Below are positions 45,964 through 56,594 of a stretch of DNA of 64,000 nt, in pieces. Each line of letters opens with the position of its first letter. Positions within the stretch are counted from its first letter, which is position 1. The position numbers and the translations under genes were made by a program. The notes under the pieces were generated by a model that saw nothing but the letters and a program-made list of their open reading frames with translations, did no database searches and was not told where the DNA came from. Origin of the DNA: Rhodanobacter sp. A1T4 (lineage in GTDB: Bacteria; Pseudomonadota; Gammaproteobacteria; Xanthomonadales; Rhodanobacteraceae); NCBI RefSeq assembly GCF_014207185.1, contig NZ_JACHCP010000002.1, positions 496,001 to 560,000 on the forward strand. The letters run 5' to 3'.

Positions 45964-46245
45964 CTAGCGGATGTGGAATCCCTGCCCGTGCCTTTCGACT
46001 ACATCCTCTTCAGGCACATTTTCGCGACTCACCGACTCGACCCTCGCTGCCGGCGGACCACGATTCAACCATTGCTCCAACGCATCCAGAGCGGCGACAT
46101 CGCCGACAACCAGCACTTCGACGTCGCCACTCAGCAGATTTTTCGCATAGCCGGACAGGCCCAGACTTGACGCCTGCTCGCGGGTGCTGGCCCGATAGAA
46201 CACACCCTGCACCCTGCCACTGACGAGAAACTTCGCCGCCGGCAT
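45964..46245 (-). CDS. acyP: Acylphosphatase
   Basis: The enzyme hydrolyses acyl phosphates. The 93-residue product has the phosphate-binding VSGRVQGVFYR with catalytic Arg18 and the catalytic Asn36 in GYAKN. Its ATG overlaps the upstream thioredoxin-like gene stop by one base (TAATG), making it the last member of a three-gene coupled operon. Confidence 0.93.
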   Translation of the reverse strand: MPAAKFLVSGRVQGVFYRASTREQASSLGLSGYAKNLLSGDVEVLVVGDVAALDALEQWLNRGPPAARVESVSRENVPEEDVVERHGQGFHIR

Positions 46246-46727
46246 TACTTGCCGCCAATCGCCGCCTTCAGCAGCGCCGGAGTCACCGGGCCCACGAAGC
46301 GCTTGGCCACCTTTCCATCCGGACTGATCAGCCAGGTCGTCGGCAGGCCACGCGGCTCGTCGAAGTCTTTCACCGGCTTATCGAGCGTGACTTGTGCAAT
46401 CGGATAGACCACCGGATGCTGGGCCACGAACGCCTTGATATCGGCCGGCTCGCTGTCGTCGAAAGCAAGTCCGATGGCGGCGACGTTCTTGTGGGCTGCG
46501 ACAAAGTTGGAGATATCCGGCATCTCCTTGATGCACGGTACACACCAGGTTGCCCAGTAGTTGACGATGACCCACTTTCCGCGCTCGGCAGCAAGATCGA
46601 ACGTCTTACCGTCCAGCGTGGCAACTTTCAGCGTCGGCCGCGCAGGCATGTCGGCATGTGCCGGAATGGCAGCGACCACTATCAAAGCAATCGCGGCAAA
46701 TTTCAATTTACGCAGCAACAAAGTCAT
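46245..46727 (-). CDS. TlpA-like periplasmic thioredoxin
   Basis: The 160-residue product has a signal peptide (cleavage likely after PAHA, residue 25) and a thioredoxin fold with redox pair Cys62 and Cys65 in WATWCVPC and the cis-Pro region GLPTTWLISP. It probably reduces or oxidises disulfides in the periplasm; the partner is unknown. Its ATG overlaps the yihY stop by four bases. Confidence 0.9.
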   Translation of the reverse strand: MTLLLRKLKFAAIALIVVAAIPAHADMPARPTLKVATLDGKTFDLAAERGKWVIVNYWATWCVPCIKEMPDISNFVAAHKNVAAIGLAFDDSEPADIKAFVAQHPVVYPIAQVTLDKPVKDFDEPRGLPTTWLISPDGKVAKRFVGPVTPALLKAAIGGK

Positions 46728-48001
46728 GCAGAGAGTTCCTTGGTATCGGCCGCGCGATTCGCGTCCGGGGGATAAACAGTGTTGAGTCGGGTAGCCAATG
46801 TAGTCGCCACTTCGTCAGCCAGCGCGGCCAGCAGGGCGAGTAGCGGCGATGGTAGTTCGATACCCAGCTCCGCTGCCTCTTCTACCGGATTCAACGGCAA
46901 ACGATAGCGGGAATGTTCGTATACACGCAGCAGGTCGGTGCTATCCAGGCTTCGGCACAGCAGCCAGCTACCAAGCTCGCTTTGCTTGATCAGGTCAGCC
47001 TGTTCCAGTTCGAAAAAATAGTCAGCGATCGTGCCGCGGTGCAAATACGGTTCACACAACCGTACCGTGGCCTGATCCACCGTGTCACCGCTGCGCTGTG
47101 CGCTGATGAAATGCCCCAGCACCACCAGCAGACCGAGAAACTCGGCGCCCGCGGGCAGACGCTCTTTCGGCGCATGGAAATCAAACGCCGAAACCGATGC
47201 CGCAATCGACGCGGACAGAATCACGATCACCCACGAGAGATAAATCCACAGCAGAAAAATCGGAATCGCCGCCAGCGCGCCGTAGATCTGCTGATACGTC
47301 TGCGCATGCCGCACGAACATGGTGAACCCCCAGCGCACGATCTCGAACAATATCGCGCCGAGCGTCGCACCAATCAGGGCATCGCGCCGGGATACCTTGC
47401 AGTTGGGCACCACCGCATACAGCAGCCACAGTGTGAGAAAGGTCACCAGGAAGGGCAACACGCTGAGCAGGCTATGACCGATGCCGGTGATCTGGGTCGC
47501 CGCGCCTTGCAACAAGGGCAGCGCCGTCACGTAGGAGGTCACCGCGATGCCGCCAACGATCAGAATCGGCCCCAGCGTCAACGCCGCCCAGTACAGCAAC
47601 AACCGCGAACCCCAGGCGCGCGCCCGGTGCACGCGCCAGATCTGGTTGAGGCGATCCTCGATGCTGATCATCATCGACAACGCGCTGAACAGCATTACCA
47701 GAATACTGATGCCGGTCAGCTTGCTGGCGTTGCTGGCAAAGCCTTGTATCGCGTTCTGCACCGTTTCACCAGCCGCCGGCACAAAGTTGTCGAACACAAA
47801 ATCGACCAGCGTGGCGCGAGCACCCTCGAACACCGGAAACGCCGAAAACATCGCGAACACCGCCACCGTCAGCGGTACCAGCGACACCAGCGTAGTGTAG
47901 GACAGCGCACCAGCGGTCTCGAAACATTTGTCGTCGAGAAACCGTTGCCACAGAAAGCGGCTGAAATGTACAACGCGGTTGCGGTTGAAACGCAAGGCCA
48001 T
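46724..48001 (-). CDS. YihY/BrkB family inner-membrane protein
   Basis: The 425-residue product has the six-helix YihY domain in about its first 290 residues (DDKCFETAGALSYTTLVSLV near the start, GATLGAILFEIVRWGFTMFV later). The C-terminal 130 residues are soluble and not membrane-like. The family was once called RNase BN, a name now dropped. It is first in the yihY-tlpA-like-acyP operon; its physiological role is not known. Confidence 0.92.
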   Translation of the reverse strand: MALRFNRNRVVHFSRFLWQRFLDDKCFETAGALSYTTLVSLVPLTVAVFAMFSAFPVFEGARATLVDFVFDNFVPAAGETVQNAIQGFASNASKLTGISILVMLFSALSMMISIEDRLNQIWRVHRARAWGSRLLLYWAALTLGPILIVGGIAVTSYVTALPLLQGAATQITGIGHSLLSVLPFLVTFLTLWLLYAVVPNCKVSRRDALIGATLGAILFEIVRWGFTMFVRHAQTYQQIYGALAAIPIFLLWIYLSWVIVILSASIAASVSAFDFHAPKERLPAGAEFLGLLVVLGHFISAQRSGDTVDQATVRLCEPYLHRGTIADYFFELEQADLIKQSELGSWLLCRSLDSTDLLRVYEHSRYRLPLNPVEEAAELGIELPSPLLALLAALADEVATTLATRLNTVYPPDANRAADTKELSA

Positions 48002-48080
48002 CGGCTCTCTCGAATTTAGCGGCGCTTGAAAGCAGCCATCGTCGTCGGTATCGGTAGGTACACTAGCGTATCGCCCGTGA

Positions 48081-49093
<1,013 letters not shown>

Positions 49094-49177
49094 TGCCGTG
49101 GGGGGCGGGAAGCTTGTAAATTCCAACGTTCATAGCATCAGCAGGTTGGGCATCGCTTTGCTCAGCTCAACCTACAA

Positions 49178-50458
49178 TCAGGCACCCGCATTCGTGAGCC
49201 CAGGCTGGCTCGTCTCGTCGCAGTCGAGCGGCATGTGAAAAGCGAATCGCGTTGCTGAAGCATCCGAGGCAGCCTGCAGCGTGCCGCCATGCGCTTTCGC
49301 GATCTCCGCAGCGATGTACAGGCCGAGCCCCAGACCGGGGCGTGGTGAGGCGGATGTACCTCGCGTAAAGGGCTGGAAGAAACGTTCGATCTTGTCCCCC
49401 TCGATCGGCTTGCCCGCATTTTCCACCGCAAGCTCGAAGGCGGACTCCGTGCTGGTCATGAAAACGCGCACTGGCGCTTTGTCCGATCCGTGTGTTACGG
49501 CATTGGAAAGCAGGTTGCCGAGCAACTGGGCGATGCGACGGCGATCGCAGCGAAAGGTTCGATCCAGCGACATGGTGACTTCGATCTTTCGATCGGGATG
49601 CACGCGCTGAATTTCCGATACAACATGCTCCAGATCGCCGGCAAGATCGTGGCTACGTTCAAGTGAAACCGAGATACCTTCACCCAGCCTGCCGCGTGCA
49701 AAATCCATCACGTTGTTGATCAACTCCGACATGCGCTGGCAGCTGCGCTGGATATGCTTTGCGACACGCCGCTCGCGTCCGTCGGGCAGATCGCGCTCCA
49801 GCATATCGGCACCCATGCTGATCGATTGCACGGGATTGCGAAGATCATGACCCAGCACAGCAACAAACTGATCGCGTAGTCGCGCGGTCGACTGCGCATC
49901 AACCAATGCCAGCTCGGCAGCATCCCTGCGCTGCTCGGTCTCGTACTGCGCGGCAATCAACTGGGTGAAAAGCTGGAGCGTCTTGAGAAGTTCGGGATCA
50001 TCGAGCTTCGCGGGTGCAGGGTCGATTGCACACAACGTCCCGAAAAAGCTTTCATCCGAAAGAAAAATGGGAATCGAGATATAGCTTTCGAATCCGTACA
50101 ACTTGGGTGTCGGATGGTTCGAAAAAAGCGCGTGCTCGCTGGCACTCCCGAATAACACCGGCTGATGATGCCCACGAATTTCGTTGCAGATGGTGGACTC
50201 GAGCACCAGTTCGCCACCGGGCTTCAGACCAAATTCGATGCGGTCGTAGACGGCGCAGGCAACCCACTGGGTATCGGTGACTCTCGCCACCGCGGTAAAG
50301 CGCATGCCAGTCGTGCGCGCCACCACTTCCAATATCGTGGGCACAGCGTCTGATCGGGAGATCAGTGCAATGTCGCGATCAATGGGAGAACGGTTATCCA
50401 TGAATTGCTCAAATGTAGGAATACCAAAGCAACCTTCGGTAATCGTGTTGCTCGCCAT
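49178..50458 (-). CDS. GAF-domain sensor histidine kinase
   Basis: The protein has an N-terminal GAF domain (about residues 20 to 175 of the shorter form), a HisKA H box LGHDLRNPVQSI with phosphoryl His204, an N box LLSNAVTHG and a G box GLGLGLYIAAEI. It has no membrane segment, so it should sense a cytosolic signal. No response regulator is next to it. The start is uncertain: in-frame starts reach back to 50629, and none has a clear ribosome site. Confidence 0.88.
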   Translation of the reverse strand: MASNTITEGCFGIPTFEQFMDNRSPIDRDIALISRSDAVPTILEVVARTTGMRFTAVARVTDTQWVACAVYDRIEFGLKPGGELVLESTICNEIRGHHQPVLFGSASEHALFSNHPTPKLYGFESYISIPIFLSDESFFGTLCAIDPAPAKLDDPELLKTLQLFTQLIAAQYETEQRRDAAELALVDAQSTARLRDQFVAVLGHDLRNPVQSISMGADMLERDLPDGRERRVAKHIQRSCQRMSELINNVMDFARGRLGEGISVSLERSHDLAGDLEHVVSEIQRVHPDRKIEVTMSLDRTFRCDRRRIAQLLGNLLSNAVTHGSDKAPVRVFMTSTESAFELAVENAGKPIEGDKIERFFQPFTRGTSASPRPGLGLGLYIAAEIAKAHGGTLQAASDASATRFAFHMPLDCDETSQPGLTNAGA

Positions 50459-50748
50459 TGCCCCAAAACCAACACGCTGCTTGGTCATTCGACAGCTATC
50501 GACCCCGTTTATGGGGCCAATATGCATGGAAACGCGGCTTTTACCTAGACTCATGGTCAAAACGTCGGGCCAGCACGCTGTCGCTTGCAACGACACAGTC
50601 GTAAACGGCAAGCGAGTAACACGCTGCATGACTTCCGGACGGATGGCAGGTGGATAGCTGCCACGGGCACGTCCTGGGTGGGCGAAGGAGCTGCTCTCGC
50701 TACCTCAGCCGAGGCCATCCAGCACTTCGCCCCACCGTGCGCCGTTGC

Positions 50749-51729
50749 CTACTTATCGATCAACACCACGACCTTGCCGCGCACCTGACGTTTTGCCATG
50801 CGTTGCAGTGCATCGACAGCGCCAGCCAGCGGCAGTTGTTCGGTCACCGGCGGGGCAATCTGTTGATTGCGAAACCAGTCCAGCAACTGCAATAGATGAG
50901 CTTGCTGAAGCTTGGGGTTACGTTTGGCCCAGTCACCCCAGTAGACGCCCAGAATCTCGCGCTCCTTGAGCAAGGCGAGATTCAACGGTATCCGCGGAAT
51001 CTCGCCTGTCGCGAATCCAACGACCAGCAGGCGTCCACCCCAGCTGGTCGCTCGCAGCGCAGCCTCGCTGTAAGCACCGCCGACTGCGTCATAGACCACA
51101 TCGACACCGCGTTTTTCGGTCAGCGCATCCACGCGCTCGCGCAGATCGTCACGCACGTAGTCGATCGTTTCATCGGCACCGTGCTCTCGGCACAGCGCGA
51201 GCTTTTTCTCGCTCGATGCCGCAGCGATCACGCGCGCACCCATCAACTTGCCGATCTCGATCGCCGCAATGCCGACTCCGCCGGATGCGCCTAGCACCAG
51301 TAACGTTTCGCCCGCCGCAAGCTTCGCCACGTCCTTCAGCGCGTGCAACGACGTGCAGTAAGTCAACAGCAGTGCCGAACCGGTCGCGTAATCCATGTCA
51401 TCGGGCAACGGAATCACGCCGCGCGCATCCACCGCGCATTCTTCAGCCAGCCCGCCGTGCGGCACCAACGCCATCACGCGGTCACCGACTTTCAGGTGAC
51501 TGACTCCTTCGCCCACGGTTTTCACTACACCCGCAAACTCGGCACCTGGCGAAAACGGCAACGCCGGCTTGACCTGATACAACCCCTGCACGATCAGCGC
51601 ATCAGGGAAATTGAGCGCCGCCGCCTTGATGGCAACCACCACTTGCCCGGGGCCAGCGGATGGCGATTCAACGTCTTCAACTTTCAGATCTTCGATCGGG
51701 CCGAATGCGTTGCAAACAAGAGCTTTCAT
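50749..51729 (-). CDS. Zinc-free quinone oxidoreductase, MDR superfamily
   Basis: The 326-residue product is a medium-chain dehydrogenase/reductase of the NADPH:quinone reductase type. It has the Rossmann motif VLGASGGVGIAAIEIGKLMG and lacks the cysteine cluster that binds structural zinc. Substrate is not clear; quinones or enoyl compounds are likely. GGGA precedes the ATG by five bases. Confidence 0.92.
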   Translation of the reverse strand: MKALVCNAFGPIEDLKVEDVESPSAGPGQVVVAIKAAALNFPDALIVQGLYQVKPALPFSPGAEFAGVVKTVGEGVSHLKVGDRVMALVPHGGLAEECAVDARGVIPLPDDMDYATGSALLLTYCTSLHALKDVAKLAAGETLLVLGASGGVGIAAIEIGKLMGARVIAAASSEKKLALCREHGADETIDYVRDDLRERVDALTEKRGVDVVYDAVGGAYSEAALRATSWGGRLLVVGFATGEIPRIPLNLALLKEREILGVYWGDWAKRNPKLQQAHLLQLLDWFRNQQIAPPVTEQLPLAGAVDALQRMAKRQVRGKVVVLIDK

Positions 51730-51764
51730 GAAAATCCCGACGACTTGTGAAACGATCGAATAAC

Positions 51765-52109
51765 TTATTCAGCGGCGTTGAACTGGTCTTGCGACATTTC
51801 CGTGTTGCAGCGGTTTTTCAGGTATTCGGCGTTGTAGGACTTGTCCTGGGAAATCATCGAGATTCGCGCCTCTTTAAGTTTCAAACCCAGATCACTGCGC
51901 AGCTTGGTCTTGTCGAAGCGCTCGTCTTCTGCGCCGTTCGCATGCTCGGTGTGCTTTTTGGCTTGGTCATAAAGCTGAAAGCGTTCGGACGCGGCCACGC
52001 ACTGAGTCTCACGCAGGATCGACACATCGTACGTCTCGCTGCCCTGATGATCTTTGCCACAACCAACGAGAACAAGGGCGCCTGCCAAAACAAGCCAACG
52101 TGCTTTCAT
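51765..52109 (-). CDS. Small predicted lipoprotein of unknown function
   Basis: The 114-residue product has a signal ending in lipobox LVGC (Cys17) and then a charged helical region with two further cysteines, Cys37 and Cys101, which could form a disulfide. No family was recognised. A GAGGAAA ribosome site stands before the ATG. It is 35 bases upstream of the quinone oxidoreductase gene on the same strand. Confidence 0.75.
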   Translation of the reverse strand: MKARWLVLAGALVLVGCGKDHQGSETYDVSILRETQCVAASERFQLYDQAKKHTEHANGAEDERFDKTKLRSDLGLKLKEARISMISQDKSYNAEYLKNRCNTEMSQDQFNAAE

Positions 52110-52227
52110 GAGATTTCCTCTTCAAGTCAATGTTCTTTGAATGAAGCTGTTGCGGAAAGACCGACCATACGGTCAATGAATGTGACGCCGAATGCAAGAT
52201 CGCGCTAGTCCGGCATGCAGCCTTCGT

Positions 52228-52509
52228 TTAGCGCACTTCACCGCGATACCGTTTGAGCTGCACCTCGTGATCTGGCTCCGTTGGCCGAATCGCCGGCACA
52301 CCGCGCTCTTCGCGCCAGACCGAGAACTGCATGTGGCACGCCGCGCAACCGCACTCGCCGCCGCAACGCGACCGGCATGCCGGGGTGCAGGTGCACGGCT
52401 TGTCCAGATCTGGAAACAGCTCAATCGCCGGCAGCTCGGGAAAATAGCCCTCCGTACGCGGGTATCGCCGCACACCTTCAGCAGTCGGTACCGTCACCGG
52501 TTCAGTCAT
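52228..52509 (-). CDS. Cysteine-rich small protein of unknown function
   Basis: The 93-residue product has seven cysteines between residues 39 and 58 (CTCTPACRSRCGGECGCAAC), enough for a metal site, in a protein otherwise without membrane or signal character. The start was set by GGAG seven bases before the ATG; eleven further codons upstream are open. No family was recognised; a zinc- or iron-binding role is inferred only from the cysteine pattern. Confidence 0.7.
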   Translation of the reverse strand: MTEPVTVPTAEGVRRYPRTEGYFPELPAIELFPDLDKPCTCTPACRSRCGGECGCAACHMQFSVWREERGVPAIRPTEPDHEVQLKRYRGEVR

Positions 52510-52604
52510 CACCATCTCCATGTGTTCACTCATACGTATCACGGCAATGTGTCAGGCGGTGAGACAAAAGTGCGTGATGGCTTCAGGCGTTGACCAGTAC
52601 AAAA

Positions 52605-53303
52605 CTACGGCGTTACTTTGCCCGCCGTAGTAAATGACACGGCCTCAGCGCCTTCAATCTCGCGACACGCATCCGCGATGGCGGCCAGCTTGTCGGCCGG
52701 AAAATCCGCAGCGAAACGGATGATCACCCGATCCTGACCGTCGGCATCCCGGCGCAACAGCATGTGATCCACCGGCGTATGAAAGCTTGCGAGTACCGCT
52801 TCGACCGCCGAGAGCGCCGAGCCTTGCGTCACTGCTACCTGTATCGACGTGTACTTTCGGCGAGGCCGAACAAATCGTCGCTCGATCGGCTTCAGCAGAG
52901 CAAGAATGACCCATAGAATGGCAGTCGCGAAAACGGCGGGAAAATAAAGGCCGGTGCCGGCAGCCAGACCAACAGCGGCCACAGCCCAAAGACTCGCCGC
53001 CGTGGTCAGCCCCTTGATCACCTGTTCTTTCTGCAGAAACAAGATCGTACCCGCGCCCAGAAAACCGATGCCGCTGATCACCTGTGCGGCGATGCGGGAA
53101 GGGTCCAGTACCACGTGATCCTGTTCGATTGCGTGGCTGAATCCGTAAGCGGAAACAATCACCGCCAAGGCAGCGCCCACGCTGACCAGCATATGAGTGC
53201 GCAGCCCCGCCGCCCACTCGAGCCGACCACGATTAACGCCGATCACCGAACCCAGCACAGCGGCGGTCAACAGTCGAAGCACTACGTCAATATCTGAAAT
53301 CAA
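52605..53303 (-). CDS. MgtC/SapB family membrane protein
   Basis: The 232-residue product has four to five membrane segments in its first 145 residues, with the family motif WAAGLRTHMLVSVGAALAVI and SGIGFLGAGTILF, and a soluble C-terminal domain of about 75 residues. MgtC proteins are linked to magnesium starvation and modulate ATP synthase in some pathogens; a role here is not established. The start appears to be TTG, preceded by AGAGG. Confidence 0.88.
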   Translation of the reverse strand: MISDIDVVLRLLTAAVLGSVIGVNRGRLEWAAGLRTHMLVSVGAALAVIVSAYGFSHAIEQDHVVLDPSRIAAQVISGIGFLGAGTILFLQKEQVIKGLTTAASLWAVAAVGLAAGTGLYFPAVFATAILWVILALLKPIERRFVRPRRKYTSIQVAVTQGSALSAVEAVLASFHTPVDHMLLRRDADGQDRVIIRFAADFPADKLAAIADACREIEGAEAVSFTTAGKVTP

Positions 53304-53413
53304 GGCGGGAACCTCTCGCTTTGGCTTGGCAAATCATGAAGGTGGCATCGAGTAGCGACTCGACCCATGGGACAACAACCCGTGGCGATGATGCCGATTC
53401 AACACTATCGAGA

Positions 53414-53848
53414 CTACCTGCCATTACGTGTCTTGGGCGTCGCTGTACTCCACGCAATCAGTGCAAGCAGCGCGGCCTGCACCGGCAGGCGCACAATCAG
53501 CGCCCAGTACGGAACGCCAAACAACGCCGGATACTGCAGCATGTAGATGTGTGCTGGCGTCACCGCCAACGTCAGGATGAACAGGCCAATACCTGCCGCG
53601 CGGCGCGTCTTGCCCCAAAGCAACCCGGCAGCACCCAGCAACTCGAACACGCCACTCACCAGCACCGCCGCTCGTGGCCACGGAATGTAAGGTGGCACGA
53701 TCCGCATTTCCGTTTGAGTGGCCGCAAAATGCGCGATGCCGCCCAGCAAAAACCACAGGAATACAAACACGACACCGGCGATTCGCCAGCGGCTCAGACC
53801 GGCCAGTGATGTGAAGCGAGACATCGCAGATGGCGGGTATGAGGACAT
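53414..53848 (-). CDS. DoxX-like small membrane protein
   Basis: The 144-residue product has four membrane segments and the DoxX-like pattern GIAHFAATQTEMRIVPPYIP followed by ELLGAAGLLW. Members of the family are thought to take part in membrane redox processes, but function is unclear. The start could also be the ATG at 53824, eight codons in. Confidence 0.8.
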   Translation of the reverse strand: MSSYPPSAMSRFTSLAGLSRWRIAGVVFVFLWFLLGGIAHFAATQTEMRIVPPYIPWPRAAVLVSGVFELLGAAGLLWGKTRRAAGIGLFILTLAVTPAHIYMLQYPALFGVPYWALIVRLPVQAALLALIAWSTATPKTRNGR

Positions 53849-53926
53849 GAAATGCTCGATACGCTCAGAATCGCATGAGCGTGAGCCTACAACGGGGCAA
53901 GCGACACGCGGAAAGTCCCCAGTCTT

Positions 53927-54712
53927 TCATCCAAACACAACCATGCTCTGCCTGCTCAACGCCACTGGTTCGCCGCGCGGACCCCATAGCATCACGCCTT
54001 GATTGGTATAACCGTCGCGGGCGGCGATGAGCTCGGCGTCGACGCGCCAGTCGTCGAGACCGAGGTCATCGTAACGGTCGCGCAGCAACTCGATCATCCA
54101 GGTGAGCGAACTGCCCGGCGTGGGCTTGTCGAACATACCCAGCGCGATCGGCGGTATGAAATCAGCGAAGGCGAGCACATGTGTCTCATCGGGCACGCCT
54201 TCGTCGCGCAGTGAAATCTGCAGCGTGCTGTCGCGCTGCCGGCCACCAGTGAAGGGCAGGTCGCCCCGCAGCCAGCGCGCGTGGAAATGCTGCGTGAAGG
54301 CAGGCATCTGCCCTTCCACATAGCGCAGCTCGCGCGACACCTTGCTTTCGACGGCTGCCTGCTCGGGCTGAAAGTTGAGCACCGAAGGTCGCGCGCTACC
54401 GAACACGCCGACCAGCCGGCACAGGGTCTGATCGCCGTCGCATAGACTTGCCTCGATCTGAACCGCACTGCGCCCTTCGCGCAGGCAACGCGCGTGAAGG
54501 GTGATTTGACCTGCCGGCACCGGCGCTACAAAGGTGGTCTGCAGGCTGCGCAGCGGTATGTCTGCACTCACCAATTCGCGCATCGCGCGCAAAGCCAGCG
54601 CCGCCTGCAGTCCGCCGAAGGCGCTGCGCCCCTGCAGCCAGTCCTCGCTGACTGTCGCCTGCCAACTGTCGCCGTGTCGGGTGACAGATTGCATCGCTTC
54701 GGAAAATCGCAT
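53927..54712 (-). CDS. TesB-like double hot-dog acyl-CoA thioesterase
   Basis: The 261-residue product has two hot-dog halves; the first carries WLQGRSAFGGLQAALALRAM and the second the segment DWRVDAELIAARDGYTNQGV. It most likely hydrolyses acyl-CoA. The ATG chosen gives a normal start; 18 upstream in-frame codons lie in the divergent promoter region. It is transcribed away from an acyl-CoA dehydrogenase gene 103 bases off, so the two may share control. Confidence 0.85.
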   Translation of the reverse strand: MRFSEAMQSVTRHGDSWQATVSEDWLQGRSAFGGLQAALALRAMRELVSADIPLRSLQTTFVAPVPAGQITLHARCLREGRSAVQIEASLCDGDQTLCRLVGVFGSARPSVLNFQPEQAAVESKVSRELRYVEGQMPAFTQHFHARWLRGDLPFTGGRQRDSTLQISLRDEGVPDETHVLAFADFIPPIALGMFDKPTPGSSLTWMIELLRDRYDDLGLDDWRVDAELIAARDGYTNQGVMLWGPRGEPVALSRQSMVVFG

Positions 54713-54815
54713 GATCGTTACCTGCACAGTGAAGTTGCCTTCGATGATGCCAGCACAGCCAGCCAACTGCTTGCATGCCTATACTTTGGTACTTCGACTC
54801 TGGATGGAGAACGCC

Positions 54816-56456
54816 ATGGCCTTCCTGCAGGATGCCCCGCAACTGGCTCACCCTTATCGCAGCGACCGCTTGTTACGCGCACTGCTTGACCGCGCACTGC
54901 CAACTGATCGGCGGGTCGCGCTGGATGCCGATCTCGATGCCTTGGGTGATTACGCACAGATGGCATGGCAGCGCGTGGGCAACAGCACGCGACGCAAGCC
55001 CGTGCTGACGCAATGGGATGCATGGGGCCGTCGAGTCGATCGCATCGAGTTGACCACGGCCTGGCTGGAGGGCCCGCAGCTCACTACGCGCCATTCCGTG
55101 CTTGCAGCCGGCCATGCGAACAACGAATACGCACGACTGGAACAGTTTGCCCGCGTGTATCTGTACCACGTGGCCAGCGAGTTCTACACCTGCCCGTTGG
55201 CGATGACCGATGGCGCGGCTACTGCGCTGAAAGCCTCCGGCAACAAGGCGTTGATCGATCACGCGCTGCCGCATTTCCTGAGCCGTGAAGCATCAAGCTT
55301 TTGGCTAAGCGGTCAGTGGATGACCGAGAACGCAGGCGGTTCCGACGTCGGCAACACCGAAACCATCGCGCGGCGGGACACCGATGGCCAGTGGCGGTTA
55401 CACGGCCGCAAATGGTTCAGCTCAGCGGTAGTCGGTGAAGCCGCGCTGGCGCTGGCGCGGCCCGAGGGTGCAGGTGAAGGCACCGGTGCACTGGCGTTGT
55501 TTTTCGTCGAGACGATGGATGGCGCGCAACGCAAGCCGCAGCTGGTCATCGATAGACTGAAGGACAAACTCGGCACGCACGAACTGCCTACCGCGGAAAT
55601 TCATCTCGATGGCCTGCCCGCTTGGCCGCTGGGTGAACTGGCCAACGGCGTGCGGCAGATCGCGCCGATGCTCAACGTCACCCGCACCTGGAACGCAGTG
55701 TGCGCCATTGCGAGCATGGCGCGTGCGATCAGCCTGGCGCGCGATTACGCGGCGCGCCGCGAATCGTTTGGACGTCCATTGATTCAGCAGCCCTTGCACG
55801 CCCAGACGCTGGCTGACATACAGGCGGAGTTCGATGGCGCCTTTGCGCTGACGTTCGAAGTAACGCATCTACTCGGCCGTGTCGAGCAGCACATCGCCGC
55901 TCCACACGAAACGCTGCTGCTGCGTCTACTGACGCCGCTGGCCAAGCTTTGGACCGGCAAGCTGGCGGTAAAGATCTGTTCCGAAGTACTGGAATGCTTC
56001 GGTGGCGCCGGCTACATCGAGGACACCGGCCTGCCGCAGCTGTTGCGCGATGCACAGGTGTATTCGATCTGGGAGGGCACGACCAACGTATTGTCGCTGG
56101 ACAGCCTGCGCGCATTGGCTGGCGGCAGTTTTGCCTCCCTGCGCACTGCGGTCGATGGATGGCTGGACGGTTGCGAGGATGCGCGTTCGATCAACACGAT
56201 TTATGCAGCGCTTGATGACGCGGCGACGTTTCTGGACACTCAGCGTGCGAGTCGTGACTCGCTGGAAGCTGGCGCGCGTGGGTTGGCAATTACGTTGGTG
56301 CGATGCGCAGCGGCCGCGTTGCTGGCGCGTCAGGCGACGTGGTCAGCCGCGCGGGGCGATGCCAGGCCAGCAGCCGCGTTACGGCGTTTTGTGGGACATG
56401 GTTTGTTGCGGTTAAGTACGCAGGATGCGGCGGATACGGAATTGTTGCTGGCTTGA
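54816..56456 (+). CDS. Acyl-CoA dehydrogenase, AidB/ACAD11-like
   Basis: The 546-residue flavoprotein has the ACAD FAD/substrate segments WLSGQWMTENAGGSDVGNTE and LRDAQVYSIWEGTTNVLSLD, and the C-terminal extension found in AidB-type members. The active-site glutamate of classical ACADs is replaced or hard to place at the usual ARG-E position, as in AidB; WEGTTN is present. GGAG lies six bases before the chosen ATG. It may act on an acyl-CoA or be a DNA-alkylation response type; sequence alone does not decide. Confidence 0.85.
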   Translation: MAFLQDAPQLAHPYRSDRLLRALLDRALPTDRRVALDADLDALGDYAQMAWQRVGNSTRRKPVLTQWDAWGRRVDRIELTTAWLEGPQLTTRHSVLAAGHANNEYARLEQFARVYLYHVASEFYTCPLAMTDGAATALKASGNKALIDHALPHFLSREASSFWLSGQWMTENAGGSDVGNTETIARRDTDGQWRLHGRKWFSSAVVGEAALALARPEGAGEGTGALALFFVETMDGAQRKPQLVIDRLKDKLGTHELPTAEIHLDGLPAWPLGELANGVRQIAPMLNVTRTWNAVCAIASMARAISLARDYAARRESFGRPLIQQPLHAQTLADIQAEFDGAFALTFEVTHLLGRVEQHIAAPHETLLLRLLTPLAKLWTGKLAVKICSEVLECFGGAGYIEDTGLPQLLRDAQVYSIWEGTTNVLSLDSLRALAGGSFASLRTAVDGWLDGCEDARSINTIYAALDDAATFLDTQRASRDSLEAGARGLAITLVRCAAAALLARQATWSAARGDARPAAALRRFVGHGLLRLSTQDAADTELLLA

Positions 56457-56594
56457 CCCTTGTTATGGCTCTGACAGCGAGGCTCTTCGTCTCAATCGAC
56501 TGATCAAAACCAAAGAGCTGAAGAAACAAAGTTGATAAGCACTACTTGGCCGCACCAGCTAAAATAAGCGAGTCATCAACCCTGGCCCATCCCT

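Noticed and set aside
46913..48019. A 368-codon plus-strand frame opposite yihY
   Set aside because: The minus-strand product has clear membrane segments and coupled neighbours; the plus-strand product is an Arg/His/Gln-rich shadow.
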